Counted from the stretch's first letter, positions 9,954 to 18,708 are shown. The stretch: 64,000 bases of DNA from Agrobacterium tumefaciens (GCA_025559845.1 CP048470.1:286001-350000), one strand, 5' to 3'. The notes: a model not told the origin generated them from the letters alone. A program made the numbers and translations.

Positions 9954-10453
9954 GAAGCTTCGAGAGCCATTGGCTGCCCAAGGACTGAAATTGGCGCTCG
10001 CATTCCGTGGATCTAGGGGGGCCTGAACGCCCTCAACTTGGCGATCACACTATATTGACGAGGAGGGCTTAATCTACTCCAACGCTCGCTGCTCGCATCT
10101 CGGCGGCCACCCCAACAATTGAAAGCCCATTACTACAAAATTGGGTCGCAGGACTGCCACGGTCTCGTACACCCCCTCATCCCACACAATTTTTCGGGGT
10201 TACGCCAGAACAATATCGACACCGACGTCGACCATTTTTCACAAACGTTCCCACAGACTTCCCTCGGCTCTATGCAACAAAGCAACCCGCCCGCATCCCA
10301 GCCGTATAGGTTTCCTGTGTGACGAAGTGGAAAGCAATAACGTATTATGGATTCGTACGGAAATACGAGTTATAGCTCAGAAGGCCCCTGTGCGCGCAAG
10401 ACGCAGAGACGCAGGAGATCGATATTTTGAGATAACGGACACCTGAAATTCAC
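9954..10453. other. Gene-poor gap, no gene recognised
   Basis: About 500 bases between the IS66 remnant and the acyltransferase gene. Short open stretches exist on both strands, but their translations are rich in Ser, Arg, Thr and Cys without domain pattern. I see no tRNA, repeat array or clear promoter. It is probably decayed insertion-element or polysaccharide-gene sequence. Confidence 0.45.
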
Positions 10454-11509
10454 ATGGGAACAGCAATAGAACGGCGCAAAAACAGCTACGACGCCATCCG
10501 TTTTCTAGCAGCGGTCGCGGTTCTTATTTCCCACCATTATCCTCTGAGCGGCCTCCCTGAGCCGATGGTGCCTCTGCTTCAGACAACCTTAGGTGGATTT
10601 TCCGTCGCAATATTTTTCTCAATCAGTGGTTTCCTTGTTTACCGCTCGGCATGCATATCCACTGATGTTCCATCATATATTGCCGCGCGCCTACTGCGAA
10701 TTTTTCCAGCACTTGCAGTATCAGTAACAATCACCAGCGTTGCGATGTACATTATCTTCTCGAACGGAGAAGAAAAATTTCAATACGTTCGTTTTGTTTT
10801 TCACAACAGTTTTTCTTTCCTGCATCAAGTATTGTATACTATTCCAGGCGTGTTGGAGGGGCGCCCAAACACTTCAATAAATGGATCACTTTGGACCCTT
10901 CAATATGAGTTCTTCTTTTATATCATTGCGCTTCTGGTTTCGTTGATCTTATCTCGGTTCCGGTTTGCTGTAATGATCGTATTAGCAATATTGTTGAGCG
11001 AAGTATCAAGCGTCACTGCTTCTTTCTCTGTCGGATCCTTTCATTTTGATAGCGCGGCAACCTTTTCAAAGCTTGGAAATCATTTCTTAGCTGGAATGAT
11101 GGTTTACGCCATATATGATAAACTGAGAGCTAATGTAATTTTGGCTGTCACATGCACATTCTTGTGCCTTTCAATTTCGTGGGTAGCATTCGGACCGCAC
11201 AGCTTTATGTTTGTGTTTTGCTTTACGATCATCTTGATTATGCTATGCGAAACACCGATACTTTCAACATGGGCAAGATTTGGAGATCCATCGTACGGTG
11301 TCTATATCTATGCATTTCCCATACAGCAGATCGCAATCCTAACCATGGCGGGATTTTATACTTCAATGTTGATATCAGCGATTTGTTCGGTTGCTATTGG
11401 ATTTGCATCATGGCATCTCCTAGAGCGTAGATGTTTGAAGCTGAAAAACTTATTGGCCAGAAAGCTGCGGGACACGTCATTGCTTATTGCCAATAGACGA
11501 CCGAGTTAG
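10454..11509 (+). CDS. Acyltransferase family 3 membrane protein (OafA/YrhL-like)
   Basis: A 351-residue integral membrane protein with about ten hydrophobic segments. The N-terminal YDAIRFLAAVAVLISHHYPL carries the Arg and the HH pair expected of family 3 acyltransferases, and FFSISGFLVYRS follows, as in OafA-like proteins. Such enzymes move an acyl group, usually acetyl, onto extracellular or O-antigen sugars. The family length fits (330-400 residues). The ribosome site is weak. Its place among glycosyltransferases points to O-acylation of the locally made polysaccharide; the acyl group and target sugar are not known. Confidence 0.9.
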   Translation: MGTAIERRKNSYDAIRFLAAVAVLISHHYPLSGLPEPMVPLLQTTLGGFSVAIFFSISGFLVYRSACISTDVPSYIAARLLRIFPALAVSVTITSVAMYIIFSNGEEKFQYVRFVFHNSFSFLHQVLYTIPGVLEGRPNTSINGSLWTLQYEFFFYIIALLVSLILSRFRFAVMIVLAILLSEVSSVTASFSVGSFHFDSAATFSKLGNHFLAGMMVYAIYDKLRANVILAVTCTFLCLSISWVAFGPHSFMFVFCFTIILIMLCETPILSTWARFGDPSYGVYIYAFPIQQIAILTMAGFYTSMLISAICSVAIGFASWHLLERRCLKLKNLLARKLRDTSLLIANRRPS

Positions 11510-11937
11510 ATTTCGCTTTTTTTGGGGACGGGAGGAGAACTCCGAGACCACCCCGGGAGTTGGTCGCCATGTAACTCAACTCGAACTTATGTTTCTCATG
11601 GTGGCGTTCATCGAGTTGATCATTCCTCGCGTGAATATTATTAAGTCAGCAGTAATCAGCATGCCACGATGCTCGACAAATTGGATTAAGTGTGTGAACG
11701 GCAGCTCGAAGTAGATTTGACGTAGCGCGGACACTCGTCCGTACCCAAAACAAACCCAAAAAGCGTTGGGCTCCGTTTTACATCCAACACGTACCCCCTT
11801 TAACACTAGCAAAACTCCGCGTGCAGGTCTGCCAACGCACGCGTCTTTGCGCATATCTTTATGGACCATGTCGGATTCGACAGCACCACACCGGACACAA
11901 TTACTAGTACATCGGATTTCGGAGCACGTTTTGCTAG
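11510..11937. other. Gene-poor gap with coding-like fragments
   Basis: No intact gene. On the minus strand 11576-11869 is open for 97 codons and its second half (IYFELPFTHLIQFVEHRG) looks protein-like, but I cannot assign a family. On the plus strand an open stretch reading IFMDHVGFDSTTPD ends near 11950 and lies just before the next fragment in another frame. The picture is of genes broken by frameshifts. Confidence 0.35.
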
Positions 11938-12228
11938 TTTATCAGTCCCATAAATCTATTCGGGACAAGGAGAGCCACTAAACTGGACGACAGCTGCGGG
12001 CGATATCTGCGAAATCACCCAGCCAACGTTAAGCTTGATCCAACAAAGCGCCCGTATGATCAACCACGCCTGTGCCAAGAGCACCTAAAAGGCGTTGCGA
12101 CTTCAAACGGATGCTACTTCACGCACCCAGATAAACGTGTCCTGTCCCGTGGCCTCAACCCTTTCACCTACTTTATAGAATGTAAACTCGAGCAGAACGA
12201 TCGGATTCTGGTGATTGGTGAAAAATGA
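11938..12228 (+). pseudogene. Start-less 96-codon open fragment, unknown family
   Basis: The plus-strand frame is open from a TAG at 11935-11937 to a TGA at 12226-12228. It has no ATG and no early GTG or TTG, so it cannot be a gene as it stands. The translation is protein-like, with segments such as VATSNGCYFTHPDKRVLS and NPFTYFIECKLEQNDRILVI that look like beta strands. Together with open stretches just upstream in another frame, it is best read as the 3' end of a decayed gene. I do not recognise the family. Confidence 0.4.
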
Positions 12229-12326
12229 CAAAAAACGGCTATGCCAAGTCACCGTCCACTACCCGTCCAGTTCTGTCGTCACTACCCGATCAACGAAAGA
12301 GATCTCGTCACTTTCATACCAATCAG

Positions 12327-13130
12327 TCAACTCGGATTCCCAAGACATCGGTTAAATAAGCGACGGACTTTGGTAAGCAGGCTACAGTCTGGCGCTAAAT
12401 CCGAAAATGCCGTCTGGATCAACGGAATAGTCGCGGCCCACTGTTTATCAATAAAATGAATGTAGTTCATCTTATCTGGGGTGTCAGCCAGCGTCCAATA
12501 ATCTTCGCGCTTTGCATCGAATGGGGCGTTTCGCTCCAATTCGAAAACTTCGTTAGCGCGTTCGATCAGATCTCCATAGTTCTGGCCTACGACACCTTCG
12601 TGATTAGATAGGTCTGACAGCGAAAGCCTCGGATAAACAAGCCTACTCTCAGGCTCTTCACTGCAATTTACTAATAACACGCCATTTGTTAACGCCCAGA
12701 GAAACAGACGCGCGCTCTTCGCTTCTAAATGTTGCAACGAAACATCTGAGCGCAACGGATCAGCCGTACCGTTACCGTAAAAATGAGTTTTCGTTCCTCT
12801 GTAAACCATGTCACTTGCAAAAACGCCAATAGTCTTAGACCGTAATGTATAAACCGCCCAGTATCCCGCAGCGAATGCCATTGTCGCTCCACCGAAGATT
12901 ATTCCGCCCGCGGTGTTGATAGCTTCCATGTAACCAGCGTTGCTTATTTGACGTCCGCAATAATTGCTGGGTGGCCTACGTTCACTGGGAAAATCAAAAG
13001 GATACACGACATAATCAAAATCGGAACGCACCAACCAGGCGTTGTTTATCGCCACCTTAGTAATTGACGTCAGTTCCCTGCTTTCTAGAGACGGTGCCGA
13101 CGGTCCGCTCCCTACTATTAATGAATTCAT
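12327..13130 (-). CDS. Unrecognised 267-aa protein with Rossmann-like N-terminus
   Basis: The only complete gene on the minus strand within the polysaccharide island. It starts MNSLIVGSGPSAPSL, a glycine/serine-rich loop after a beta strand as in Rossmann-like nucleotide-binding folds; then comes AINNAWLVRSDFDYVVYPFD. This resembles in outline the MptE-like/DUF115 group and some glycan-locus transferases, but I cannot confirm either. There is no signal peptide or clear membrane segment. Its C-terminus is basic (LLTKVRRLFNRCL), perhaps for membrane contact. Location suggests a role in glycan synthesis or modification. Function is open. Confidence 0.6.
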   Translation of the reverse strand: MNSLIVGSGPSAPSLESRELTSITKVAINNAWLVRSDFDYVVYPFDFPSERRPPSNYCGRQISNAGYMEAINTAGGIIFGGATMAFAAGYWAVYTLRSKTIGVFASDMVYRGTKTHFYGNGTADPLRSDVSLQHLEAKSARLFLWALTNGVLLVNCSEEPESRLVYPRLSLSDLSNHEGVVGQNYGDLIERANEVFELERNAPFDAKREDYWTLADTPDKMNYIHFIDKQWAATIPLIQTAFSDLAPDCSLLTKVRRLFNRCLGNPS

Positions 13131-14082
13131 GATGCACCTGTAATTATTTAGACTCTTTCCGTAGTACCTCCCACAATTAGTAATTGGTGGAAATTAGGAT
13201 TTCTAACCGCTGAATAAACAGGTTTTTACTGTACGACGGTAGACTCTAGTGCTTCCAAGCTAGGATCACACCGACATGAGTGTGAGTGTTCACAGATGTC
13301 AGTGAAAATACCATGATTTATAAGATTCGGACGTGTGCCCCCACTAAAACAATGCCAACCGGCCGCCGATTTATTCGACTACGGCCTGGCGGCCAGCTTG
13401 AAGCATGAGCTCAGCGTAAGGGCTTGAGAAAAAATCAGATTTACTTGATGGTGTTGGAGCTCTCTTAACGTGGCAGATATTCCATAGCCTGCGGGACTCA
13501 GTTATGCCGAAGCTCTTATCGGCGGCTTCAAAAATCATGTCTCGAATATCGAAACCGTATATCACTGCCTGGTGCCACCATACTCCTGATGGTTTCTCGG
13601 TCGAGCACATCGATTGTGACCGCGCGACGGACGACCAAGCTATTTCAGTGGAGCGCAACAGCTGGTGGTGCGATCGTAAGGCGCCTGATCTGTCGCTCGC
13701 CGCTGCGTGTTACGGATGGAAGCAATCTTCCCGTAGCAGTAGGTCGGTCGAGCCAACCAAATCGCCGCTTATATAAGTCAGCAACAGTCTCGCGGATACG
13801 AATTTTCCCGCCCTTCCAGACTGGCGACAAATGTTGACATGGGTTTGAATGAAGATTATTTGGCGTCAAACGCGGCTCAGTGCGTAGCCGAGGCAAGCAA
13901 ACTTCAATTGGAAAGAGTATTCGAGGCTTTTTCAGGCTAACCTTAAACATTTGCAGCTGCGGCAAAAGATAGGCTGAAAAGATTCTTGGTATGTGTTGAC
14001 TTCATTATGACGTTGACAAACGCATCCGAACACTAGTTGAACGAAACTCGGGGCGCTGCTTTCAAATCGCAAGGATATCTTC
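13131..14082. other. 950-bp gene-poor gap with two unassigned fragments
   Basis: No gene I can support. On the minus strand an open stretch ending at 13371 gives RRLWNICHVKRAPTPSSK and SSPYAELMLQAGR, which looks like the C-terminus of a real protein but has no credible start. On the plus strand another stretch, open from about 13743 to the TAA at 13938-13940, reads EDYLASNAAQCVAEASKL; its first ATG is at 13839, leaving only 33 codons. Both look like 3' ends of lost genes. The downstream ABC gene has its own site AAGGAT at 14071-14076. Confidence 0.4.
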
Positions 14083-15846
14083 GTGATCGGATCTTTTTTG
14101 TCGCCAAACGACAAAAAGCTGCTAACGCGGCTTTTCAAGGAAAACTTCAAAAAGCACGTCGGCTGGTACTCAGCAGCGATTGCTGCAATGGTCGTAGTAG
14201 CTGGCATGACGTCACTCAGCGCCTGGATTATGCGGGATATCGTTAACAGCGTTTACTTGAAGCAAGGTTTCGATGTTGTTCTGGAAATCGCGTTTGCAGT
14301 AGCCGCTATTTTCATTGTTAAAGGTCTCGCGACTTTCGTACAAAGCCTTTACCTCAGTAAAGCAGGTAATAGCATCGTCGCAGAACAACAGCGCAAAATT
14401 TATGACCGGCTGCTGAAACAGGGGGTTTCATTTTTTCAGAATCTCCCCTCGTCCGAGCTTCTGGTTCGAGTAACATTTAACGCGCAAGCTGCCCGCAGTG
14501 TCATCGATACAATCGTAACATCGTTTGTTCGCGACCTTTTCTCACTGATCGGCCTTATCATCGTGATGTTTGCCCAGAATTTCCTTCTGAGCGCGATTTC
14601 CATGATCATCGGGCCCCTTGCGATTTTCAGTGTCCGTCTTGTTCTCCGTCGAGTTCGTAAAATCATGGAGGCCGAGCTCGCCTCTCTCGGCGAGATCGTC
14701 AATGTCGTGCAGGAAACGAGCATAGGCGTACGTGTTATCAAGGCATTCTCACTTGAGAACTTGATGCGACAGAGGATGAACAAGGCTGTATCTGACGTAG
14801 AGCAGCGTGCCAATGGCATCGCGAAGCTTGAGGCTGCTACCAGCCCGATCATGGAAACGCTATCCGGACTTGCGATTGCGGTCGTGATTGCCGTCTCCGG
14901 TTACACGGTTCTCGAAAAGGGTGGTTCGCCGGGCGACCTGATGGCGTTCATCACCGCCCTACTCCTCGCGTACGAGCCGGCCAAGCGTCTCGCACGCATG
15001 CGCGTTCAGATCGAGAGCGGTATGATCGGCGTGCGGATGATGTTCGAGGTTCTGGATGCTCCCTTGACTCTCACTGAGAAGAAGGACGCTTTGCCACTCC
15101 CAAAGAAAAGCGGTGATGTCACTCTCAAGAACGTCAGCTTCGAATATGTTTCTGGACAGCCTGTCCTTAAGGACGTTAGCGTCCTCTTCGAAGGCGGGAA
15201 GATGACTGCTCTGGTCGGACCGTCTGGCAGCGGCAAGTCGACAATCATTAACTTGATGATGCGTCTTTACGACCCGCAAAGCGGTTCCGTTGAAATCAAC
15301 GGCATGGATCTGCGCGACGCTTCTTTCGCAAGCCTCCGCGAGCAGGTCTCGTATGTCGGTCAAGAAACGTTCCTGTTCTCCGGTACGGTTCGACACAACA
15401 TTTCTGTCGGCCGCGACAATGCGACCGAAGAGGAAATCATCGCAGCTGCGAAGGCGGCCAACGCGCATGACTTCATCATGAAGATGCCGCAGGGCTATGA
15501 CACCAGGCTCGGTGAAAACGGTTCTGGTCTTTCGGGTGGTCAGCGTCAGCGTGTCGCCATTGCCCGCGCTATGCTCCGCGATGCAGACATTCTGATCCTT
15601 GATGAAGCGACGAGCGCGCTGGACTCCGAATCTGAAGCTCTCGTTCGCGATGCTCTCGAGCGTCTGACACTGAACAAAACCTCAATCGTCATTGCTCACC
15701 GTCTTTCGACGATCAATCGCGCTGACAAGATCGTCGTGATGGACAATGGTGAGGTGGTTGAAGAGGGCAGCCGTCGCGAGCTGCTCGCAACTGACGGCCT
15801 TTACAAGCGCCTTCACAGCATCCAGTTCGACGCAGACGTCGCTTGA
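14083..15846 (+). CDS. MsbA-type ABC exporter (fused membrane and ATPase domains)
   Basis: A 587-residue half-transporter that works as a dimer. Residues about 20-310 carry six transmembrane helices of the type I exporter fold. The ATPase domain has Walker A GPSGSGKST near 379, the signature LSGGQRQRVAIARAM near 482, Walker B ILILDEATSALD near 505 and the switch His in VIAHRLST. The start is GTG at 14083 with AAGGAT seven bases upstream. The family moves lipid A, lipid-linked sugars or glucans across the inner membrane. Placed at the end of the island it may export the local glycan or its lipid-linked unit, though a general MsbA role is possible. Codon use looks more G/C-rich than its left neighbours. 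Confidence 0.9.
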   Translation: MIGSFLSPNDKKLLTRLFKENFKKHVGWYSAAIAAMVVVAGMTSLSAWIMRDIVNSVYLKQGFDVVLEIAFAVAAIFIVKGLATFVQSLYLSKAGNSIVAEQQRKIYDRLLKQGVSFFQNLPSSELLVRVTFNAQAARSVIDTIVTSFVRDLFSLIGLIIVMFAQNFLLSAISMIIGPLAIFSVRLVLRRVRKIMEAELASLGEIVNVVQETSIGVRVIKAFSLENLMRQRMNKAVSDVEQRANGIAKLEAATSPIMETLSGLAIAVVIAVSGYTVLEKGGSPGDLMAFITALLLAYEPAKRLARMRVQIESGMIGVRMMFEVLDAPLTLTEKKDALPLPKKSGDVTLKNVSFEYVSGQPVLKDVSVLFEGGKMTALVGPSGSGKSTIINLMMRLYDPQSGSVEINGMDLRDASFASLREQVSYVGQETFLFSGTVRHNISVGRDNATEEEIIAAAKAANAHDFIMKMPQGYDTRLGENGSGLSGGQRQRVAIARAMLRDADILILDEATSALDSESEALVRDALERLTLNKTSIVIAHRLSTINRADKIVVMDNGEVVEEGSRRELLATDGLYKRLHSIQFDADVA

Positions 15847-15855
15847 TTCTCTAGT

Positions 15856-15879
15856 TCGGGCGGCATGTCTGCTGCCCGA
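15856..15879 (+). terminator. Hairpin after the ABC exporter gene
   Basis: TCGGGCGGCA at 15856-15865 pairs with TGCTGCCCGA at 15870-15879, with one G-U position and a 4-base loop. It lies ten bases after the stop. The following CTTCCTC is only weakly T-rich, so it is a likely but not ideal intrinsic terminator. Confidence 0.55.
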
Positions 15880-16046
15880 CTTCCTCGTCTCTCCCTATGG
15901 AGAATTTGATCGAGTGCACCTCCTATAAAGAGAGCCCCCTCGATAAGCTTTCAATTTCCATCGTCGAGACTTTGACCGAGGCGTTTCAGGGCCTTGGCAA
16001 ACATAGCCAAATCGTGACAGCTTCCGCTCCTTAATCAGGAGAGAGG

Positions 16047-16841
16047 ATGATGACGGGAATGGCAATGATTGATGAGCTTGCTCGGAATTTCGCAGCAGCA
16101 AATAGCGAAGGAACGAAAATCCCCCTCGCGACGCTTGAGACCAAAGGGCTTGTCCCTGACAGTTTCGAGCAGTCAATGGACGCTCAGCGCGCCTTCGTGG
16201 CCGCTATCGGTAAAAGCGTGGCCGGCTGGAAACTGGCGATCCGTCCGGATGGCACCGCGATTGCGGCACCGATGGTCGATTGCTACAGCGTCACGGACGA
16301 CAATCTCGCAACATTTCCTGCTAAAGGGATCGAAGGGCTTGAGGTGGAGATCTGTGTCACGCTCGCATCCGATATTCCCGCATCAGGCGACACCCCACTG
16401 ACCAGAGACGACATTCTTCGCTTCATCGACAAGGTCTACCTTGGTGCGGAACTCTTGGGCTATCGTTTGGTCGAGAAAAACCAGGTCCCCTTCCCGCTTT
16501 TTCTCGCGGATCGTCTCGCCAACCAGGGATTTGTGATCGGGCCTGAAATCGACGCGACTGTGATCGACAATTTTGCGCGGGAGAGCGCGCCTTTCTCACA
16601 TCTCACGATCACCGAAGGCACAACCACTCTGTTTGACGAAACGGTGAAACATCCCAATATCGATCCGCTGGCACCGCTTGTTGCTTTTGCCAATGGGCCC
16701 CTGAACAAAGGTGGCATGCTCAAACGCGGACAGGTGATCACTACCGGCAGTCTTTGCGGGGCTATCCCGACCGCTCTCACTGCGTTGACGGCAATCGACC
16801 TCGCATCGGTCGGCAGCTTCGTCCTTAAGACGAAACACTGA
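16047..16841 (+). CDS. 2-keto-4-pentenoate hydratase family protein
   Basis: A 264-residue member of the MhpD/fumarylacetoacetate hydrolase-related hydratases. These add water to 2-hydroxy-dienoates, or act on related 2-oxo acids, in meta-cleavage and similar pathways, using a divalent metal. Family marks are AGWKLAI near residue 51, GLEVEICVTLASDIP near 97 (metal-binding Glu) and the C-terminal VITTGSLCGAIP. AGGAGAGAGG directly precedes the ATG; a second ATG three bases on is equally possible. No pathway partners are adjacent, so the substrate is not known. A hairpin separates it from the ABC exporter gene upstream. Confidence 0.85.
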   Translation: MMTGMAMIDELARNFAAANSEGTKIPLATLETKGLVPDSFEQSMDAQRAFVAAIGKSVAGWKLAIRPDGTAIAAPMVDCYSVTDDNLATFPAKGIEGLEVEICVTLASDIPASGDTPLTRDDILRFIDKVYLGAELLGYRLVEKNQVPFPLFLADRLANQGFVIGPEIDATVIDNFARESAPFSHLTITEGTTTLFDETVKHPNIDPLAPLVAFANGPLNKGGMLKRGQVITTGSLCGAIPTALTALTAIDLASVGSFVLKTKH

Positions 16842-16949
16842 AACCTACCCGCAAAGGTTTGATGCAATCGCGCAACATTCATCACGGAAACGTGAGCTCC
16901 GTTTGCTGACCCTGTTTTGCGCAGTTGGCAAACAATGCTCACGCGCTGT

Positions 16950-16974
16950 AAATATGACTTTAATAGTCATATTT
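16950..16974. promoter_or_regulatory. Palindromic iron-responsive operator (RirA/IRO-like) before fecI
   Basis: AAATATGACT at 16950-16959 and AGTCATATTT at 16965-16974 form a perfect 10-bp palindrome around a 5-base centre. It contains TGA at 16955-16957 and TCA at 16967-16969, nine bases apart, which is the IRO box (TGA-N9-TCA) described for RirA in rhizobia. A possible promoter, TTGGCA at 16925-16930 with TAAATA at 16949-16954, would have its -10 covered by the palindrome. Repression of the fecI operon when iron is sufficient is the natural inference. Confidence 0.7.
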
Positions 16975-17045
16975 CGCATATGAAGGGATGCCGGCCAAGT
17001 CGGTACTCCCTATGTGAAAAGCAACCGCACCAATTAGGGTGATTG

Positions 17046-17552
17046 ATGAGCAAAGCGCTGTTGCAGGTTTTTGACGCTAAGGAGGAAAACCGTCTTATGC
17101 GGTTTTTCCGCCGGCGTCTGGGCAACCGGGATGATGCCGCCGATGCCTTGCAGGAAACCCTGGTCCGGGCGCTCGAAGTATCGCACGCGACGCTGATCGA
17201 AAATCCTGAGGCATACCTCTTCCAGATCGCCAAATCCGTCGCCCACGTAACGGTTAAACGCCAGTCACGTGAACGGCCGTTATTTGCGCATCCAGAGGCA
17301 GGTCTTGCCGTTCCTTGCGACCAGCCCGATCCGGAGCGGATTGTCGCCGGTCGTCAACATTTAATCCTGATGGCCCGCTCAATCGAGGCTTTGCCCAAGC
17401 GCTGCCAGCAAGTCTTTGTGCTCAGTCGCCTGCACGGCCACTCCAATGGCGAGATAGCGGCTAGGCTCGATATTTCCCGTAATATGGTCGAAAAGCACAT
17501 CATCAAGGCATTACTTCACTGCCGACAGGTCCGTGCACAAATAAAAATGTAA
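17046..17552 (+). CDS. fecI: ECF sigma factor, FecI type
   Basis: A 168-residue sigma-70 family protein with region 2 (LMRFFRRRLGNRDDAADALQ) near residues 16-36 and region 4 (LPKRCQQVFVLSRLHGHSNGEIA) near 117-140, followed by NMVEKHIIKAL, the typical FecI end helix. It directs RNA polymerase to promoters of a siderophore receptor when signalled through FecR. I chose ATG at 17046 with AGGGT upstream over the TTG one codon earlier. fecR follows after 85 bases holding a hairpin, then a TonB receptor with a signalling domain. An iron-box palindrome lies about 70 bp upstream. Confidence 0.92.
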   Translation: MSKALLQVFDAKEENRLMRFFRRRLGNRDDAADALQETLVRALEVSHATLIENPEAYLFQIAKSVAHVTVKRQSRERPLFAHPEAGLAVPCDQPDPERIVAGRQHLILMARSIEALPKRCQQVFVLSRLHGHSNGEIAARLDISRNMVEKHIIKALLHCRQVRAQIKM

Positions 17553-17570
17553 ACGGACATCAGGTGCTGG

Positions 17571-17603
17571 CATCCTTTTCCACTCTAGAAGTAGAAAAGG
17601 ATG
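17571..17603 (+). terminator. Hairpin between fecI and fecR
   Basis: CATCCTTTTC at 17571-17580 pairs perfectly with GAAAAGGATG at 17594-17603; three more pairs form inside after one mismatch. The stem has no T-run behind it. It could be a transcript-stability element, a weak attenuator, or a dyad for a DNA-binding protein. It lies 18 bases after the fecI stop and 34 bases before fecR. Confidence 0.45.
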
Positions 17604-17637
17604 TAATGCGGCATCAATAACTCCATCAGGAACGGCA

Positions 17638-18600
17638 GTGCAGGATATGAACGAGCGCCCGGAGGGTCTCATTGATGACCGTTTGGCTGAAGAGGCAGCT
17701 CTCTGGCTCGCACGCATGCAATCCAGCGATGCGACAGAGGACGATCGTCAGCGCTTCCAGAACTGGCTGAAAGCGGATCCTGCCCATGTGACCGCTTTTG
17801 AGGAGATGCGCGCGCTCTGGAGCGACCTTGGTAACATAGAGCTTCTGCCAGCCACGGACAAAAAACGCGGCGGCTCGGGTCGAGCGATCCTGGCAGGTCT
17901 GGCGTGTATCGGCGTTATCGGGCTTGCGGCAGTCTATGCGCATCAAAGCGGCTTCATCGACCAGTGGCAAGCCGACTACTATACCGAAGTCGGCGAAACG
18001 AGACTGTTGAAACTGGAAGACGGCACGAACATCAGCATGAACACCGACACAGCTATCACCGTTCACTACTCGGACAGGGAACGCCGGATAACCCTGCTGC
18101 GCGGTGAGGCCTATTTCGATGTGGCCAAAAACCCTTCCCGGCCGTTCGTCGTTGACGATGGATCGCTCACTGCCAAAGCGCTCGGCACCCATTATTCGGT
18201 CCGCACCGCCGGTGGAGTTTTACCGCAGGAAGTTCAGGTCGAGGAAGGCCGGGTTGAAGTCGCAACCGGCGACGATGTCACGGTTCTCACACCCGGCGAG
18301 GCAGCAACCCTCGGGCAAGACGGAAAACTGCTCCGCAGTCGCAAAGATGTGGCAAACAGCATGGCATGGCGTGAGGGAAAGCTCGTTTTTTCCGGTCAGC
18401 CCCTGCGCGAGGTTCTCGAGGTGCTCGCACAATATCGTCGCGGCCGTATTCTCGTTCTTGATGGAAAGGCCGCAGAGCAACGCGTTTCAGGTATCTTCGA
18501 TCTCAAGAATACGGATCAGGCTTTAGACATTCTCGAAGACAGCCTGCCAGTAACGGTATCACGGCTGTCCGGTATGCTGATTATCGTCAGGTCGCGATAA
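17638..18600 (+). CDS. fecR: FecR-type transmembrane sigma regulator
   Basis: A 320-residue inner-membrane protein. Residues about 15-65 form the N-terminal cytoplasmic domain (DUF4880 type: AALWLARMQ, FQNWLKADPAHVTAFEEM). One transmembrane helix follows near 83-102 (ILAGLACIGVIGLAAVY). The periplasmic FecR domain (RGEAYFDVAKNPSRPFVV near 156) and a C-terminal DUF4974-like domain (LREVLEVLAQYRRGRI) complete it. It relays the state of the outer-membrane receptor to FecI. GTG at 17638 is preferred because AGGA lies six bases before it; the ATG nine bases on would have its ribosome site too close. Confidence 0.92.
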   Translation: MQDMNERPEGLIDDRLAEEAALWLARMQSSDATEDDRQRFQNWLKADPAHVTAFEEMRALWSDLGNIELLPATDKKRGGSGRAILAGLACIGVIGLAAVYAHQSGFIDQWQADYYTEVGETRLLKLEDGTNISMNTDTAITVHYSDRERRITLLRGEAYFDVAKNPSRPFVVDDGSLTAKALGTHYSVRTAGGVLPQEVQVEEGRVEVATGDDVTVLTPGEAATLGQDGKLLRSRKDVANSMAWREGKLVFSGQPLREVLEVLAQYRRGRILVLDGKAAEQRVSGIFDLKNTDQALDILEDSLPVTVSRLSGMLIIVRSR

Positions 18601-18606
18601 TTTTTT
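18580..18606 (+). terminator. A/T-rich hairpin with T-run at the fecR stop
   Basis: ATTATCG at 18580-18586 pairs with CGATAAT at 18595-18601, followed by TTTTT to 18606. The structure overlaps the fecR stop codon and precedes fecA. The stem is short and weak (two G-C pairs), so it could give partial termination between the regulator genes and the receptor gene, or be chance. Confidence 0.35.
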
Positions 18607-18708
18607 CAGAAAGCACGTCAGGAGGCGCGCTCCCTATTCACTCTATCCCATCAGAAACCGCTCCGGCTTTTGCCTGGCGGCCTGACATCATGAGTGAGAG
18701 GGAAAGAT

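Noticed and set aside
10119..10446. Two overlapping plus-strand frames of 67 and 101 codons
   Set aside because: They overlap each other in different frames, have no ribosome site and give Ser/Arg/Thr-rich sequence with no domain.
13371..13658. 95-codon minus-strand frame as a real gene
   Set aside because: The C-terminal part is protein-like but the N-terminal part is not, and there is no ribosome site. It is kept only as a fragment in the gap description.
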